The notes under the pieces: generated by a model | Seen by the model: only the letters and a program-made list of their open reading frames with translations | Told to the model about the DNA's origin: nothing | The model's database searches: none | Shown: piece after piece, positions 18,166-26,315 of the stretch | Layout of the letters: each line of letters opens with the position of its first letter | How positions within the stretch are numbered: the first letter of the stretch is position 1 | Position numbers and translations under genes: made by a program | From: Thiosocius sp963808165 | GTDB lineage: Bacteria; Pseudomonadota; Gammaproteobacteria; Chromatiales; Chromatiaceae | Assembly: GCA_963808165.1 (NCBI GenBank) | Contig: CAWEET010000011.1 | Location: 333,561-397,560, forward strand | Direction of reading: 5' to 3' | DNA: 64,000 nucleotides

Positions 18166-18909
18166 TTACTGTTCCAGCCTGCGTGCCCAATCGGCGACGT
18201 GGCGCTGCTCACGGGGATTGTCGACCTGATTGCGCGTCGGACTGAAGAACACGCCCGGCGCATGCAACAGCTTACTGATCGGAAAGATGATCATCAGCAG
18301 CGCGACGAGCAGCAGGTGCACGACGATGAACGGATCGGTCGGCAGATTCGGCATATCGCTGAAGCTGAAAGTCATCAGGCTGCGGAAGAATGCCTTTACC
18401 GCAACGACGTCGGTGTGTGCGACGAAGGTCGTCATCGCACCACTGATGCCGATAAGCAGCAGAAGCAGCAGCATCAGGTGATCGGATGGCGCCGAGATGT
18501 AACGCACCCGGTCGACGAACAGACGCCGTGCCCACAGGCCGAGAAGGCCGATGATCATCGCGAACGCCAGGTACTTGAACAGCGGGCTGACGAAAGTCAC
18601 CGCTGACATTATCCACTCCGATTCCGTGAAGTAGCGCAGGTGGCGGAACAGTACGGCGAACAGCGCCATATGAAACAACCAGCCAAACAGCCAGGTCCAC
18701 TTGGTCGATTTGAAAAGGCTTTCGAAAAACACCACTTCCCGAAACATGCGCAGCACGACGCCGCCCTGCGTGACCGGTGCCGGCGTAGTAGGGATCTTCA
18801 GCGGCGCCGGCGTCTTCCAGTACAGCACGATACGGCGGGCCAGACCCACCACCAGCAGCACGGTAGCGGCGTAAAACAGCACGGCAAATGCGATTGTCAG
18901 AAACGACAT
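18166..18909 (-). CDS. dsrM: DsrM, cytochrome b-type membrane subunit
   Basis: A 247-residue membrane protein with about five to six helices, related to nitrate reductase gamma subunit NarI. Histidines suited to heme b binding occur in the helices (FHMALFAVLFRHLRYF and VVHLLLVALL). With DsrK it forms the quinone-reactive half of DsrMKJOP. Seventy-three bases carrying a GC-rich hairpin separate it from dsrC. Confidence 0.95.
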   Translation of the reverse strand: MSFLTIAFAVLFYAATVLLVVGLARRIVLYWKTPAPLKIPTTPAPVTQGGVVLRMFREVVFFESLFKSTKWTWLFGWLFHMALFAVLFRHLRYFTESEWIMSAVTFVSPLFKYLAFAMIIGLLGLWARRLFVDRVRYISAPSDHLMLLLLLLIGISGAMTTFVAHTDVVAVKAFFRSLMTFSFSDMPNLPTDPFIVVHLLLVALLMIIFPISKLLHAPGVFFSPTRNQVDNPREQRHVADWARRLEQ

Positions 18910-18939
18910 GTTTCCGAAAACCTCTCTAGGTTTGATGGG

Positions 18940-18967
18940 CCGGGCGGATCATCGCTGAACCGCCCGG
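18940..18967 (-). promoter_or_regulatory. Hairpin between dsrC and dsrM
   Basis: CCGGGCGG at 18940-18947 pairs with CCGCCCGG at 18960-18967 around a 12-base loop. Its place just 3' of dsrC in the transcript fits partial termination or 3'-end protection that would make dsrC mRNA more abundant than the membrane-complex genes downstream. That role is inference. Confidence 0.6.
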
Positions 18968-18982
18968 GGAATCAGCAGCGAA

Positions 18983-19315
18983 TCAAACGCAGCCGGTCGG
19001 CTTCGGCAGGCCAGCGTAACGGCACGCCTGCTTGCCCGGGCCATACGGAAACAGACCGTACAGGTACTTGCTGTTGCCCTTGTCTTTGCCCATCTTCTTG
19101 CCAACGGCCTTGGTCAACACGCGGACAGCCGGAGCAATCTGGTATTCTTCGTAGTACTCACGCAGGAAGTTGATGATGTCCCAGTGCTCGTCGGTGAGAT
19201 CCAGCTCGTCTTCCTTCGCCATCACCTCGGCAACACCGGGCTCCCACTCGTTGATGTTTGCCAGATAACCTTCTTCGTCGGTTTCAAAGGTCTTACCATT
19301 TACTTCGATAGGCAT
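18983..19315 (-). CDS. dsrC: DsrC, sulfur-carrier protein
   Basis: A 110-residue cytoplasmic protein. The flexible C-terminus keeps both conserved cysteines: one in KQACRYAG (residue 98) and the penultimate one in KPTGCV (residue 109), eleven residues apart as in functional DsrC. It accepts sulfur from DsrEFH, presents it to DsrAB and is recycled by DsrMKJOP. TusE has only the last of these cysteines, so this is a true DsrC. A second, cysteine-free homologue lies at 26316-26660. Confidence 0.97.
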   Translation of the reverse strand: MPIEVNGKTFETDEEGYLANINEWEPGVAEVMAKEDELDLTDEHWDIINFLREYYEEYQIAPAVRVLTKAVGKKMGKDKGNSKYLYGLFPYGPGKQACRYAGLPKPTGCV

Positions 19316-19357
19316 GTCTATCTCCTCTCCGAAAGAGTTTTGTGTTTCGACCTGACC

Positions 19358-19666
19358 TTAGAGCCAGGCCTGTACCTTGTCGTTGGCTTCCACCAGATCG
19401 ACGAAACCCGCGTAATCGACCACCTCGATGCCATCGATGAGACGATCGTCTTTGATGGCGCGAGCCATGAGATCGGATTTCAGAGCGTAAACCTTTTTAT
19501 CGCCCATTGCGCCTTTCACCATGCCTTCGGCCGCGGTGCCCTTCATGGCGCCGTAGACGCCGTCCTCGATCAGCAGGATCGCGGAACCGGCCTGCGAGAA
19601 CTTGAGCGCTGCTTCCAGCGAGTTCTTTTCGAACGGCGATTTGTTAACTGTGTGCAGATCAGCCAT
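19358..19666 (-). CDS. dsrH: DsrH, sulfurtransferase subunit lacking the usual cysteine
   Basis: A 102-residue TusB/DsrH-family subunit of the DsrE2F2H2 hexamer. The N-terminal block HTVNKSPFEKNSLEAALKF aligns with DsrH of A. vinosum, but Ala is at position 20 where that protein has Cys20, and the whole protein has no cysteine. The partner DsrE keeps Cys78, the residue considered essential for sulfur transfer, so the complex may still work. It starts 9 bases after dsrF and ends 42 bases before the dsrC start. Confidence 0.95.
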   Translation of the reverse strand: MADLHTVNKSPFEKNSLEAALKFSQAGSAILLIEDGVYGAMKGTAAEGMVKGAMGDKKVYALKSDLMARAIKDDRLIDGIEVVDYAGFVDLVEANDKVQAWL

Positions 19667-19675
19667 TGGATCACC

Positions 19676-20083
19676 TCAGAAACTGAATACGACTTCGGAT
19701 TCGGCCATCAGCTGCGCGACCTGATCCGCATCCACCGGCTCGACGATATTGTCGACCTCTTCCTCGGTTTCGAAGTCTTCCCAGGCCACCTCGATAAGGT
19801 CGTCCGTGGTCAGACCACGCGCCTCGAGCGACGCCTTGTCGACGTACATATGACGCGCGCCGTAGTCACCGAGGGTACGATAGGTCGGCAGAAAGTTCTT
19901 CATGTCCGATTCCGAGGTGTCGCTACCTTTGACCAGCTGAAACACACCGTCATCGATGAACATCAGGCTGACCTCCTGGTCGAATGCCGCACCGATCAGC
20001 ACGACCTCGAGCGACTCCCAGGCATAAATGGTCCCGTAGGGCGCCCGACGGTTCAGATACATGAACTTCTTGATATCAGACAT
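19676..20083 (-). CDS. dsrF: DsrF, sulfurtransferase complex subunit
   Basis: A 135-residue TusC-type protein without an active-site cysteine, as is normal for DsrF. ATG 20083 (MSDIKKFMYL) is chosen because GAGGGAG lies about nine bases upstream; a longer frame would overlap the dsrE stop. It pairs with DsrE and DsrH in the DsrEFH hexamer. Confidence 0.95.
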   Translation of the reverse strand: MSDIKKFMYLNRRAPYGTIYAWESLEVVLIGAAFDQEVSLMFIDDGVFQLVKGSDTSESDMKNFLPTYRTLGDYGARHMYVDKASLEARGLTTDDLIEVAWEDFETEEEVDNIVEPVDADQVAQLMAESEVVFSF

Positions 20084-20097
20084 CGTTACTGACTCCC

Positions 20098-20490
20098 TCA
20101 ATCACCGAACACGACCAGGCGCTCGGCCTGGATGGCGGCCTCGACCAGCTGACCCAGCCCGGAGATCCGGAATCGGGGCGCGATATTGGTCGCATCTTTG
20201 CCGTTACGCTGTGCCTCACCCTCATCCACGAGGCCGCGGCGCTGGGCCGCGGCAACGCAGAGGACCAGATCGAGGTCGTACTTCTCTGCCAGTTCCACCC
20301 AGCGATTAACGATATTGCGATCGTCCTGCGGCGGCGTGGTCAGACGGGTGCCGTTGAGCACGCCATCGTGATAGAAGAACACGCGAAAGACTTCGTGGCC
20401 CTTCTCCAGTGCCGCTTTGGTGAAGTGATAAGCCGAGTCGGTCGCCTGATGCTGATAGGGACCCTCGTTCACCTGTACTGCCAGTTTCAT
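20098..20490 (-). CDS. dsrE: DsrE, sulfurtransferase with active-site Cys78
   Basis: A 130-residue TusD-type subunit. The single active-site cysteine falls at residue 78 (DLVLCVAAAQRRG), the same number as the A. vinosum residue that carries the persulfide and hands sulfur to DsrC. The gene is 30 bases after dsrB. Confidence 0.97.
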   Translation of the reverse strand: MKLAVQVNEGPYQHQATDSAYHFTKAALEKGHEVFRVFFYHDGVLNGTRLTTPPQDDRNIVNRWVELAEKYDLDLVLCVAAAQRRGLVDEGEAQRNGKDATNIAPRFRISGLGQLVEAAIQAERLVVFGD

Positions 20491-20520
20491 AGCGTTGTAT
20501 GACCTCTTCTGGAACCGCTA

Positions 20521-21594
20521 TCAGAAGCGGATATAGGTGGAGGAGTTCAAGCTCTTACGGGCACCACGCCAGTTGTCGATGTGGTACTTCGTGAACGGCA
20601 ATTCGACGGCCTCGAAGAAGCGCGGCCAGCCGATACGCTCGATCCACTCGTTGATGCGCTCCCAATCCCGCGCGCCTTCCTTGTAGGCCTTGAGGATCTT
20701 CTTGACGATGGCGGTCGCTTCCGGCCAGCGCGGCGGGTTGTTCGGGATCCCCGCAGCAACCAGCTTCTGGAAGGTCGGCTTGCCACGCGCATTGGAGTGG
20801 TTGCCACCGACCCAGATCGCCAGCTTGGTGTGCTCGGCATCGTTGATCTGCATCGGCGGACAAGGCGGGAAACAGGCCCCGCAGCAAATGCACTTCTTCT
20901 CGTCCACTTCCAGCGACGGCTTGCCGTTGACCATCGCGGGGCGGATCGCCGCCACCGGGCAACGCGCCACAACCGTGGGACGCTCGCACACGTTTGCGAC
21001 CAGGTCATGATTGATCTTCGGCGGCTTGGTGTGCTGCACGTTGATCGCGATATCGCCCTGACCGCCGCAGTTGATCTGGCAGCACGAGGTCGTGATATGC
21101 ACGCGGTTCGGCATGTTTGCCTGCTTAAACTCGTCGATCAGTTCGTCCATCATCGACTTGACCACGCCCGACGCGTCGGTACCGGGGATGTCGCAGTGCA
21201 GCCAACCCTGGGTATGCGAAATCATCGTCACCGAATTCTGGGTACCACCAACGATGAAGCCTTCCTTCTCGATAGCGTCGATCAGCGGCTGCACCTTGGC
21301 CTCGTCGGTCACCATGTACTCGATGTTCGAGCGGATGGTGAAATGGACGTAACCTTCGCCGTAGGTGTCACCGATATCGCACAGCTTGCGCAGCGTGAAC
21401 ACATCGAGGATGCGCTGGGTGCCGACGCGCACAGTCCACACCTTGTCGCCGTTCTTGGCCACGTGCAGCAGGACGCCGGGGCGGGGATGCTCGTGGTACG
21501 CCCACAGACCGAAGTTGCGACGCATTGCCGGGTGCATATATTGGAACGGATCGGGACAGCCGGTCTCGATCGGTTCGCGCATTTCTTTCGCCAT
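20521..21594 (-). CDS. dsrB: DsrB, reverse dissimilatory sulfite reductase beta subunit
   Basis: A 357-residue protein. The siroheme/[4Fe-4S] cysteines appear in TTSCCQINCGG and ARCPVAAIRP, and an inserted ferredoxin domain in CICCGACFPPC. With DsrA it forms the alpha2beta2 enzyme that, in sulfur oxidisers, oxidises DsrC-bound sulfur to sulfite. GGAGGG precedes the ATG. The 108-base gap to dsrA is long for this operon and holds a short inverted repeat (ACGGCC/GGCCGT around 21640-21665). Confidence 0.97.
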   Translation of the reverse strand: MAKEMREPIETGCPDPFQYMHPAMRRNFGLWAYHEHPRPGVLLHVAKNGDKVWTVRVGTQRILDVFTLRKLCDIGDTYGEGYVHFTIRSNIEYMVTDEAKVQPLIDAIEKEGFIVGGTQNSVTMISHTQGWLHCDIPGTDASGVVKSMMDELIDEFKQANMPNRVHITTSCCQINCGGQGDIAINVQHTKPPKINHDLVANVCERPTVVARCPVAAIRPAMVNGKPSLEVDEKKCICCGACFPPCPPMQINDAEHTKLAIWVGGNHSNARGKPTFQKLVAAGIPNNPPRWPEATAIVKKILKAYKEGARDWERINEWIERIGWPRFFEAVELPFTKYHIDNWRGARKSLNSSTYIRF

Positions 21595-21702
21595 GTTATC
21601 CCTCCAAAAAGCGGGGCTATTCGCGTAAAGCTTTTCCTGCGGGACGGCCCATCATCGATCGGCCGTACCGCCAGGACTGAGTTCTCTATCGAGCGGTCCG
21701 GG

Positions 21703-22953
21703 TCAGGAGGCCTCGGCCTGACGGTCGAACCACTTGATTGCTTCGTCGTCCCAGCCGTCCATCCGGACGTAAGAGCTTTCGCGCGGGTGGCTGACCATGT
21801 TCGGGTCGACCTCGACGTCGATGCCTTCCAGGAAATTGACCAGACCGATGCGTTCGATCATCTCGCCGCAACGCTCGTGTTCCAACGCGTTCTCGGCCCA
21901 GAAGTCGATGATCTCTTCGGCCAGCTCGACCAGCGATTCCCAGTCTTCCTCGCTCTCGAGCTTCTTGAACGGCACCACGACGGTACCCATCAGATCGCCG
22001 ATCTTCAGTGTGCGCTTGCCACCGATCAGGATGGTCACACCCCGGTCGTCTCCCGGGTGCAGCGCCTTCGGGACCACGTTCAGGCAGTGCATGCAACGCA
22101 CACAGTCCCTGTTGTTGACTTCCAGCGAGTCGTCGTCCTTCAGCGTCAGCGCATTGGTGGGGCAACGGGTGATGATGTTGTCGATCACGTACTGCCGGCC
22201 CTTGCGCCCGACGTAGCCCTTCCACTCGTCCTGGTTGACCTTCATGTCATCACGCCAGGTGCCGATCACAGCGAAATCGGCGCGTTCGATGGCGTTCTGG
22301 CAGTCGTTCGGGCAACCGGAAACCTTGAACTTGAACTTGTACGGCAGGGCCGGACGATGCACGTCGTCGGTGAAGTTGTTCACCAGCAGACGGTGCGCCT
22401 TCTGCTCGTTGGTACAGGACATCTCGCAGCGGGCCGCACCGACGCAGGACATGGCGGTACGTACGCAGGGGCCGGCGCCGCCGAGGTCCCAACCGTAGTC
22501 GTTGATTTCATCGAAGAAGTGCTGGGTGTTCTCGGTGGTGGTGCCGATGAACATGATATTGCCGGTTTGACCATGGAAGGTCACCAGACCCGAGCCCCAC
22601 TTCTCCCAGCTATCGGCGAGCTGGCGCAGCATGCCGGTACTGTAATGGTTGCCTGCCGGGGGCTGCACACGAAGGGTGTGAAATTCCTTCGACTCCGGGA
22701 ATGCCTTGCCCACCTCGGAGAAACGCGGAATGATGCCGCCACCGTACCCGTAGACGGAGACGGTGCCGCCCTTCCAGTAGCCCTTGCGGGTCTCATAGGA
22801 GTGCTCGAGCTGGCCGAGCAGAGAGTTGGTCATCTCGTTGATGCGCTGCTCGGGGTGCTCGTCGCGCAGACGCTTGATACCGCTGATGAAGCTGGGCCAC
22901 GGGCCTTCCTCAAGCTGGTCGATCATGGTTGTTGGATACTTGTCGATTGCCAT
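21703..22953 (-). CDS. dsrA: DsrA, reverse dissimilatory sulfite reductase alpha subunit
   Basis: A 416-residue protein. Motifs in order are C-x5-C (SCVGAARCEMSC) and C-x3-C (CPNDC) for the coupled siroheme-[4Fe-4S] centre, then a ferredoxin insertion (CPTNAL...CVRCMHCLN). It is the first gene of the dsr operon, with AGGAG upstream of ATG 22953 and a roughly 400-base divergent control region before it. Oxidative type is inferred from the dsrEFH, dsrL and dsrN genes in the same operon. Confidence 0.97.
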   Translation of the reverse strand: MAIDKYPTTMIDQLEEGPWPSFISGIKRLRDEHPEQRINEMTNSLLGQLEHSYETRKGYWKGGTVSVYGYGGGIIPRFSEVGKAFPESKEFHTLRVQPPAGNHYSTGMLRQLADSWEKWGSGLVTFHGQTGNIMFIGTTTENTQHFFDEINDYGWDLGGAGPCVRTAMSCVGAARCEMSCTNEQKAHRLLVNNFTDDVHRPALPYKFKFKVSGCPNDCQNAIERADFAVIGTWRDDMKVNQDEWKGYVGRKGRQYVIDNIITRCPTNALTLKDDDSLEVNNRDCVRCMHCLNVVPKALHPGDDRGVTILIGGKRTLKIGDLMGTVVVPFKKLESEEDWESLVELAEEIIDFWAENALEHERCGEMIERIGLVNFLEGIDVEVDPNMVSHPRESSYVRMDGWDDEAIKWFDRQAEAS

Positions 22954-23363
22954 GTCGCTGTTTCTCCTGACTAATCGTGCGTATTTGGCGGAATTCCGCT
23001 GTCGCCAAGTCGACTGTGCGGCCGACTGAGCGACGTGATCCTTGGGTCACTCACCGGACAGGAGGTGGGCAGGGTCTGACCCGAACCGGCTAAGGTGCTG
23101 GCTTAGCACCGGGCCTCCTATCAACGGTGGCTAATATTAGGGGACCATTGAGGTTTGCCCCACTCCACCATTGGGGGATACAACGGGTGTATGCCTATCC
23201 CATTGGAGATATGTGGGAATTTGATCTGCGTCAAATGGATCATTTGATGCAGTGAAAACACGGGATTTATCAGATAGTTGGCCAACCTCGTGTTTTAGCG
23301 TATGCTAAATTGCTTATTGATGCCCGCGACCCTGGTCGTGGACCGAAACCGAGGGCCAACGAA
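22954..23363. promoter_or_regulatory. Divergent control region between dsrA and the TauD-like gene
   Basis: About 410 bases with many symmetric elements: a hairpin GGTGCT/AGCACC at 23094-23110; the palindrome CTAATATTAG at 23131-23140, which contains a TAATAT that could be the dsrA -10 box on the minus strand; three direct copies of CCATTGRGG-like sequence at 23145, 23168 and 23200; an FNR-like box at 23221-23234; TCAAATG-GAT-CATTTGA at 23231-23247; and TTTAGC-GTAT-GCTAAA at 23294-23309. It is locally AT-richer than its surroundings. Confidence 0.7.
23221..23234. promoter_or_regulatory. FNR/ANR-like binding box
   Basis: The sequence TTGATCTGCGTCAA matches the FNR consensus TTGAT-N4-ATCAA at nine of ten positions. 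It is about 270 bases upstream of dsrA and 140 upstream of the TauD-like start, so either unit could respond to oxygen through it. dsr genes being oxygen- or sulfide-responsive is known in A. vinosum; that this box is used is inference. Confidence 0.6.
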
Positions 23364-24269
23364 ATGACGAGCCGCGCCAGCCAGACGACACGATCACCCT
23401 TCGCGCTCGACGATCCAGACAGCTACCGCACCTGGCGGGCGGGCAAGCTTGCAGCACGCGGCCTGCCGGAACCAATAGACATCGCGGACCCGGGTGATCT
23501 GCGGGAGACAGAGCGCGATGCACTGCTGACGGCCTGCCAAGAGCGCAACTTCGCGGTGTTTCGTGTGCACTCCCAACCGGGCGATGTGGAGCAGGCATTG
23601 CGCGCCTTCGGTCGGCGCATCGGTCTGCTCGATCTGGACCAGAACCTATGTGCCGAGGACAGCGGAGTGACCGAGATCACCGTCAAGGCCACCGCAACCG
23701 ATCACACCTACATTCCCTACACGAACCGACCACTCGGCTGGCATACCGATGGCTACTACAACGCCGGTCAGCTTCAGGTGCGCGGCTGGCTGTTGTACTG
23801 CGCGACGCCAGCCGCCGAGGGCGGCGACAACCAACTGATGGATCACGAAATTGCGTACATCCGGCTGCGCGATGAAAACCCGGACTGGACCAAGGCATTG
23901 ATGGCGCCGGACGCCTTTACCATTCCGAGCAACACCGAAGGTGGCCAGGAAATCCGCCCGGACCACAGCGGGCCGGTGTTTTCCGTCTCGCCGACAGACG
24001 GCAGCCTGCACATGCGCTATTCGGCGCGCCAGCGCAACGTCATATGGAAAGACGATCCGGCGACACGCGACGCAGCCGATTACCTGCTGGACTTGTTCCG
24101 GCGCGGTGACGACCACATATTCCGCTATCGCCTGCAGGCCGGCGAGGGCGTGATCAGCAACAATGTGCTGCATCGGCGGGACGGGTTCCGCGACGATCCG
24201 GCGCTGGGCTCCAAGCGGCTGATTTATCGTGCGCGCTATTACCAGCGGCTGCCAGAATCCGAGGAGTGA
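23364..24269 (+). CDS. TauD/TfdA-family Fe(II)/2-oxoglutarate dioxygenase
   Basis: A 301-residue protein starting at ATG 23364; the frame is open upstream to 23310 but that part has no good ribosome site. The Fe(II) facial triad is visible as HTD in LGWHTDGYYN (about residue 130) and the distal histidine in NNVLHRRDGF (about 272), with arginines near the end for 2-oxoglutarate. It is transcribed away from dsrA and begins a dsr-linked cluster. Substrate unknown: sulfonates such as taurine are one option, but an aspartyl- or amino-acid-type substrate is equally possible. Confidence 0.85.
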   Translation: MTSRASQTTRSPFALDDPDSYRTWRAGKLAARGLPEPIDIADPGDLRETERDALLTACQERNFAVFRVHSQPGDVEQALRAFGRRIGLLDLDQNLCAEDSGVTEITVKATATDHTYIPYTNRPLGWHTDGYYNAGQLQVRGWLLYCATPAAEGGDNQLMDHEIAYIRLRDENPDWTKALMAPDAFTIPSNTEGGQEIRPDHSGPVFSVSPTDGSLHMRYSARQRNVIWKDDPATRDAADYLLDLFRRGDDHIFRYRLQAGEGVISNNVLHRRDGFRDDPALGSKRLIYRARYYQRLPESEE

Positions 24270-24277
24270 CGACACAG

Positions 24278-24466
24278 ATGCTATACCTGAGCCAGATCCT
24301 GATCGCCAACCAGGAGATTGCGAGCTTCGACGAGTTGAAAGAGGCCATCAAGGAGGCGGCACGGCAGGGCGAGATGCATCTGCGTTTCGATGTGAAACCG
24401 CCCTACTCGGACACCCCGCTCGACTGGGAAGACCAGCTCGAAGCGACGTTCAGCAGCCGCTACTAG
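24278..24466 (+). CDS. Small acidic protein of unknown function
   Basis: A 62-residue protein (MLYLSQILIANQEIAS...). ATG 24278 is chosen over GTG 24266 because GAGGAG lies 11 bases before the ATG and would abut the GTG. It is predicted helix-strand-helix, soluble, ending in an acidic/aromatic tail. It lies 8 bases after the dioxygenase gene and 12 before the next gene, so it is cotranscribed. I recognise no family. Confidence 0.65.
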   Translation: MLYLSQILIANQEIASFDELKEAIKEAARQGEMHLRFDVKPPYSDTPLDWEDQLEATFSSRY

Positions 24467-24478
24467 GGGGACCTTTGG

Positions 24479-25198
24479 ATGGTCGAATATTACAAACCCG
24501 ACGAATTGCAGGACACCGCGGCGGCATCCCTGCGTAAGGACCTGGGCCAGCAGGCTCAGCTCGAAGGCGAACTGGTCGAGCTCAACCGGCAACTCGGGCG
24601 CCTGCCGGAAGACGCCCCGCCGGTGCAGCGAGCGGCGCTGCAACTCGAGATCGCCCGCGCCCTGCAGATTCTCGAGCGCGGCGCCGAAGCCTGGCCGATC
24701 GCACAGACGGCGTTCGGCCTGTTCGTCTCCGAACAGCAGTGGGAGTCTGCGGCGGACGCCTGCAATGTGCTGTACGAGTCCGGCCAGGCCGATTCACTGA
24801 TAGCGCTGGGGCATGGCCTGTGGCTGGGCGTAACCTTCCCGATCGACCCCGAGATATCGGTGATTCTGCTCAGTCATGTCGTCGAGGATACGCCGGACGA
24901 TTCGGACGGCGCGGCGGTTGCTGCCGCAACCGCCTGCTTCATCGCCGACATCCGGGCCGCCGAAGGCGCCGACCAGGAGCGCCTGAGCTTTTTTGCCCAG
25001 CAGCTGCTGGGTCAGGTCGCACGGCGCCACAGTGGGATCGAGAGCCAGCAGCAGTTCGACCTTTGGGTCGAACGGCTCGAGCTGAACGAACCGGACAAGT
25101 TCCTGGTGCGCCTGCGCAATGTGGTCGATGTGCTGGTGCAGGACCAGTGGTGGTTCGATCGCGAGGCCCTGCAGGAACAGATTCCACTGGGCGAATAG
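24479..25198 (+). CDS. All-helical protein of unknown function, dsr-linked
   Basis: A 239-residue soluble protein with AGGGG upstream of ATG 24479. Residues about 20-110 have the alternating pattern of TPR-like helices (LQLEIARALQILERGAEAW), and the rest is acidic and helical. No catalytic motif is evident. Placement between a dioxygenase and a Cas6-like gene and next to dsrA suggests a function tied to sulfur oxidation, but nothing in the protein itself shows it. Confidence 0.7.
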   Translation: MVEYYKPDELQDTAAASLRKDLGQQAQLEGELVELNRQLGRLPEDAPPVQRAALQLEIARALQILERGAEAWPIAQTAFGLFVSEQQWESAADACNVLYESGQADSLIALGHGLWLGVTFPIDPEISVILLSHVVEDTPDDSDGAAVAAATACFIADIRAAEGADQERLSFFAQQLLGQVARRHSGIESQQQFDLWVERLELNEPDKFLVRLRNVVDVLVQDQWWFDREALQEQIPLGE

Positions 25199-25347
25199 CA
25201 GGCGGTCTGTCCGGTACGGCACCCGAAACCCGCACCGGTACCGATCGAATCGGACCAACGGAAAGTCGGACACCCATCGCACGCGCCGTCCCGGCCTGAC
25301 CGGTGCCGGCAACACGGCCGTCGGGAGACGACGGGGGAGGAAAGCAG

Positions 25348-26049
25348 ATGTTTTGGCAAGAAGACGACAAACCCAAGGATTTCGAGGTGTCCGACGACAT
25401 CGTCGATCTGATCTTTGATATCCAGTGCCGCGAATTGCCGGTCGACCACGCCCATGATCTGGCGCAGGCACTGAAGACGCACCTGCCGGAGCTGGAAGAT
25501 GACCAACGACTGGGCGTGCACAGCGTGCACCTGGCGGGCTCACAAAATGGCTGGGAACGCCCCGATCCCAAACTCGGACAGAGGCTCATCCTCTCGCGCC
25601 GGACCCGGCTGACGCTGCGCGTACCCAAGGAGCGCCGAGAGCAGATACAGGAGGCGCTGAACGGTGCCGAGCTCGACATCGGCGGATGCTCGCTGAAGAT
25701 CGGCCGCGCGAAGCAGAAAATGCTGTCCAGTCAGGGCACGATCTTTTCGCGTTACGTGGCCCTGGAACCGGGCGAGGACGCCGACGAAAACGCCTTCCTG
25801 CAGCGCATCGTCGATCATCTGGCGGAACGCGGCATCCGGGTCACCAAGGCCCTGTGCGGCAAGACCACCGAGGTTGCCGGACCCGAGGGGCCCGTGCAGA
25901 CACGCAGCATCATGATCGCGGGCCTCAAGGCCGAAGAATCGGTGCGCATCCAGCAGCAGGGCATCGGTCCCCTGCGGCACATGGGTTGTGGGATATTTAT
26001 CCCGCACAAGGGTATCGACGCAGTCAAAAAGGCCGAGGACGATGGCTGA
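25348..26049 (+). CDS. Cas6/Cmx6-like (type I-MYXAN) RAMP protein, no CRISPR nearby
   Basis: A 233-residue protein with GGGGGAGG before ATG 25348. I recognise the pattern of the MYXAN-type Cas6 (Cmx6) family: IVDLIFDIQCRELPVDHAH at the N-terminus, VHLAGSQNGWERP, LSRRTRLTLRVPKER in the middle, LCGKTTEV, then TRSIMIAGL-KAEESVRIQQQG and the glycine-rich end GPLRHMGCGIFIPHKGI, which is the RAMP G-loop region. Cas6 proteins bind and cut CRISPR RNA. No repeat array or other cas gene is present in these 64 kb; neighbours are sulfur-oxidation genes. A domesticated RNA-binding or RNA-cutting role is possible, as is a distant array. Confidence 0.78.
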   Translation: MFWQEDDKPKDFEVSDDIVDLIFDIQCRELPVDHAHDLAQALKTHLPELEDDQRLGVHSVHLAGSQNGWERPDPKLGQRLILSRRTRLTLRVPKERREQIQEALNGAELDIGGCSLKIGRAKQKMLSSQGTIFSRYVALEPGEDADENAFLQRIVDHLAERGIRVTKALCGKTTEVAGPEGPVQTRSIMIAGLKAEESVRIQQQGIGPLRHMGCGIFIPHKGIDAVKKAEDDG

Positions 26050-26058
26050 TCGGCGAGC

Positions 26059-26084
26059 CGAGAACCCGCCCCAGCAGGTTCTCG
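26059..26084 (+). terminator. Stem-loop after the Cas6-like gene
   Basis: CGAGAACC at 26059-26066 pairs with GGTTCTCG at 26077-26084 around a 10-base loop, ten bases after the stop. Only CTTTAA follows, so termination would be weak. Confidence 0.5.
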
Positions 26085-26086
26085 CT

Positions 26087-26114
26087 TTAACAAATGCTGA
26101 TATTCGAATAGAAT
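26087..26114 (+). promoter_or_regulatory. Possible sigma-70 promoter of the DsrC-like gene
   Basis: TTAACA at 26087-26092 and TAGAAT at 26109-26114 are 16 bases apart. This would give a leader of about 190 bases before ATG 26316, suggesting that the DsrC-like gene is transcribed on its own. Confidence 0.4.
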
Positions 26115-26315
26115 CACGCGCCAGATTTCGGACGTCAGGGCAAACCGCCCTGGTTCACGTCGCGGGCGATTGCGCACCGGCGAACCCCAGCCGCCGCACG
26201 ACGCAGGCATCCCCCGGCAGGCGCACGTCCGATTGCAGGACCCTGTAAACACCGCCTGTGCGGGCGGACTATGGGCGGGTAGCCCTGGAACTCGTGACGC
26301 AAGAGGAGCATTGAC

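Noticed and set aside
20581..22974. 797-codon plus-strand frame opposite dsrA and dsrB
   Set aside because: It is antisense to two well-identified genes and its composition (H, V, D, R rich) is typical of a shadow frame.
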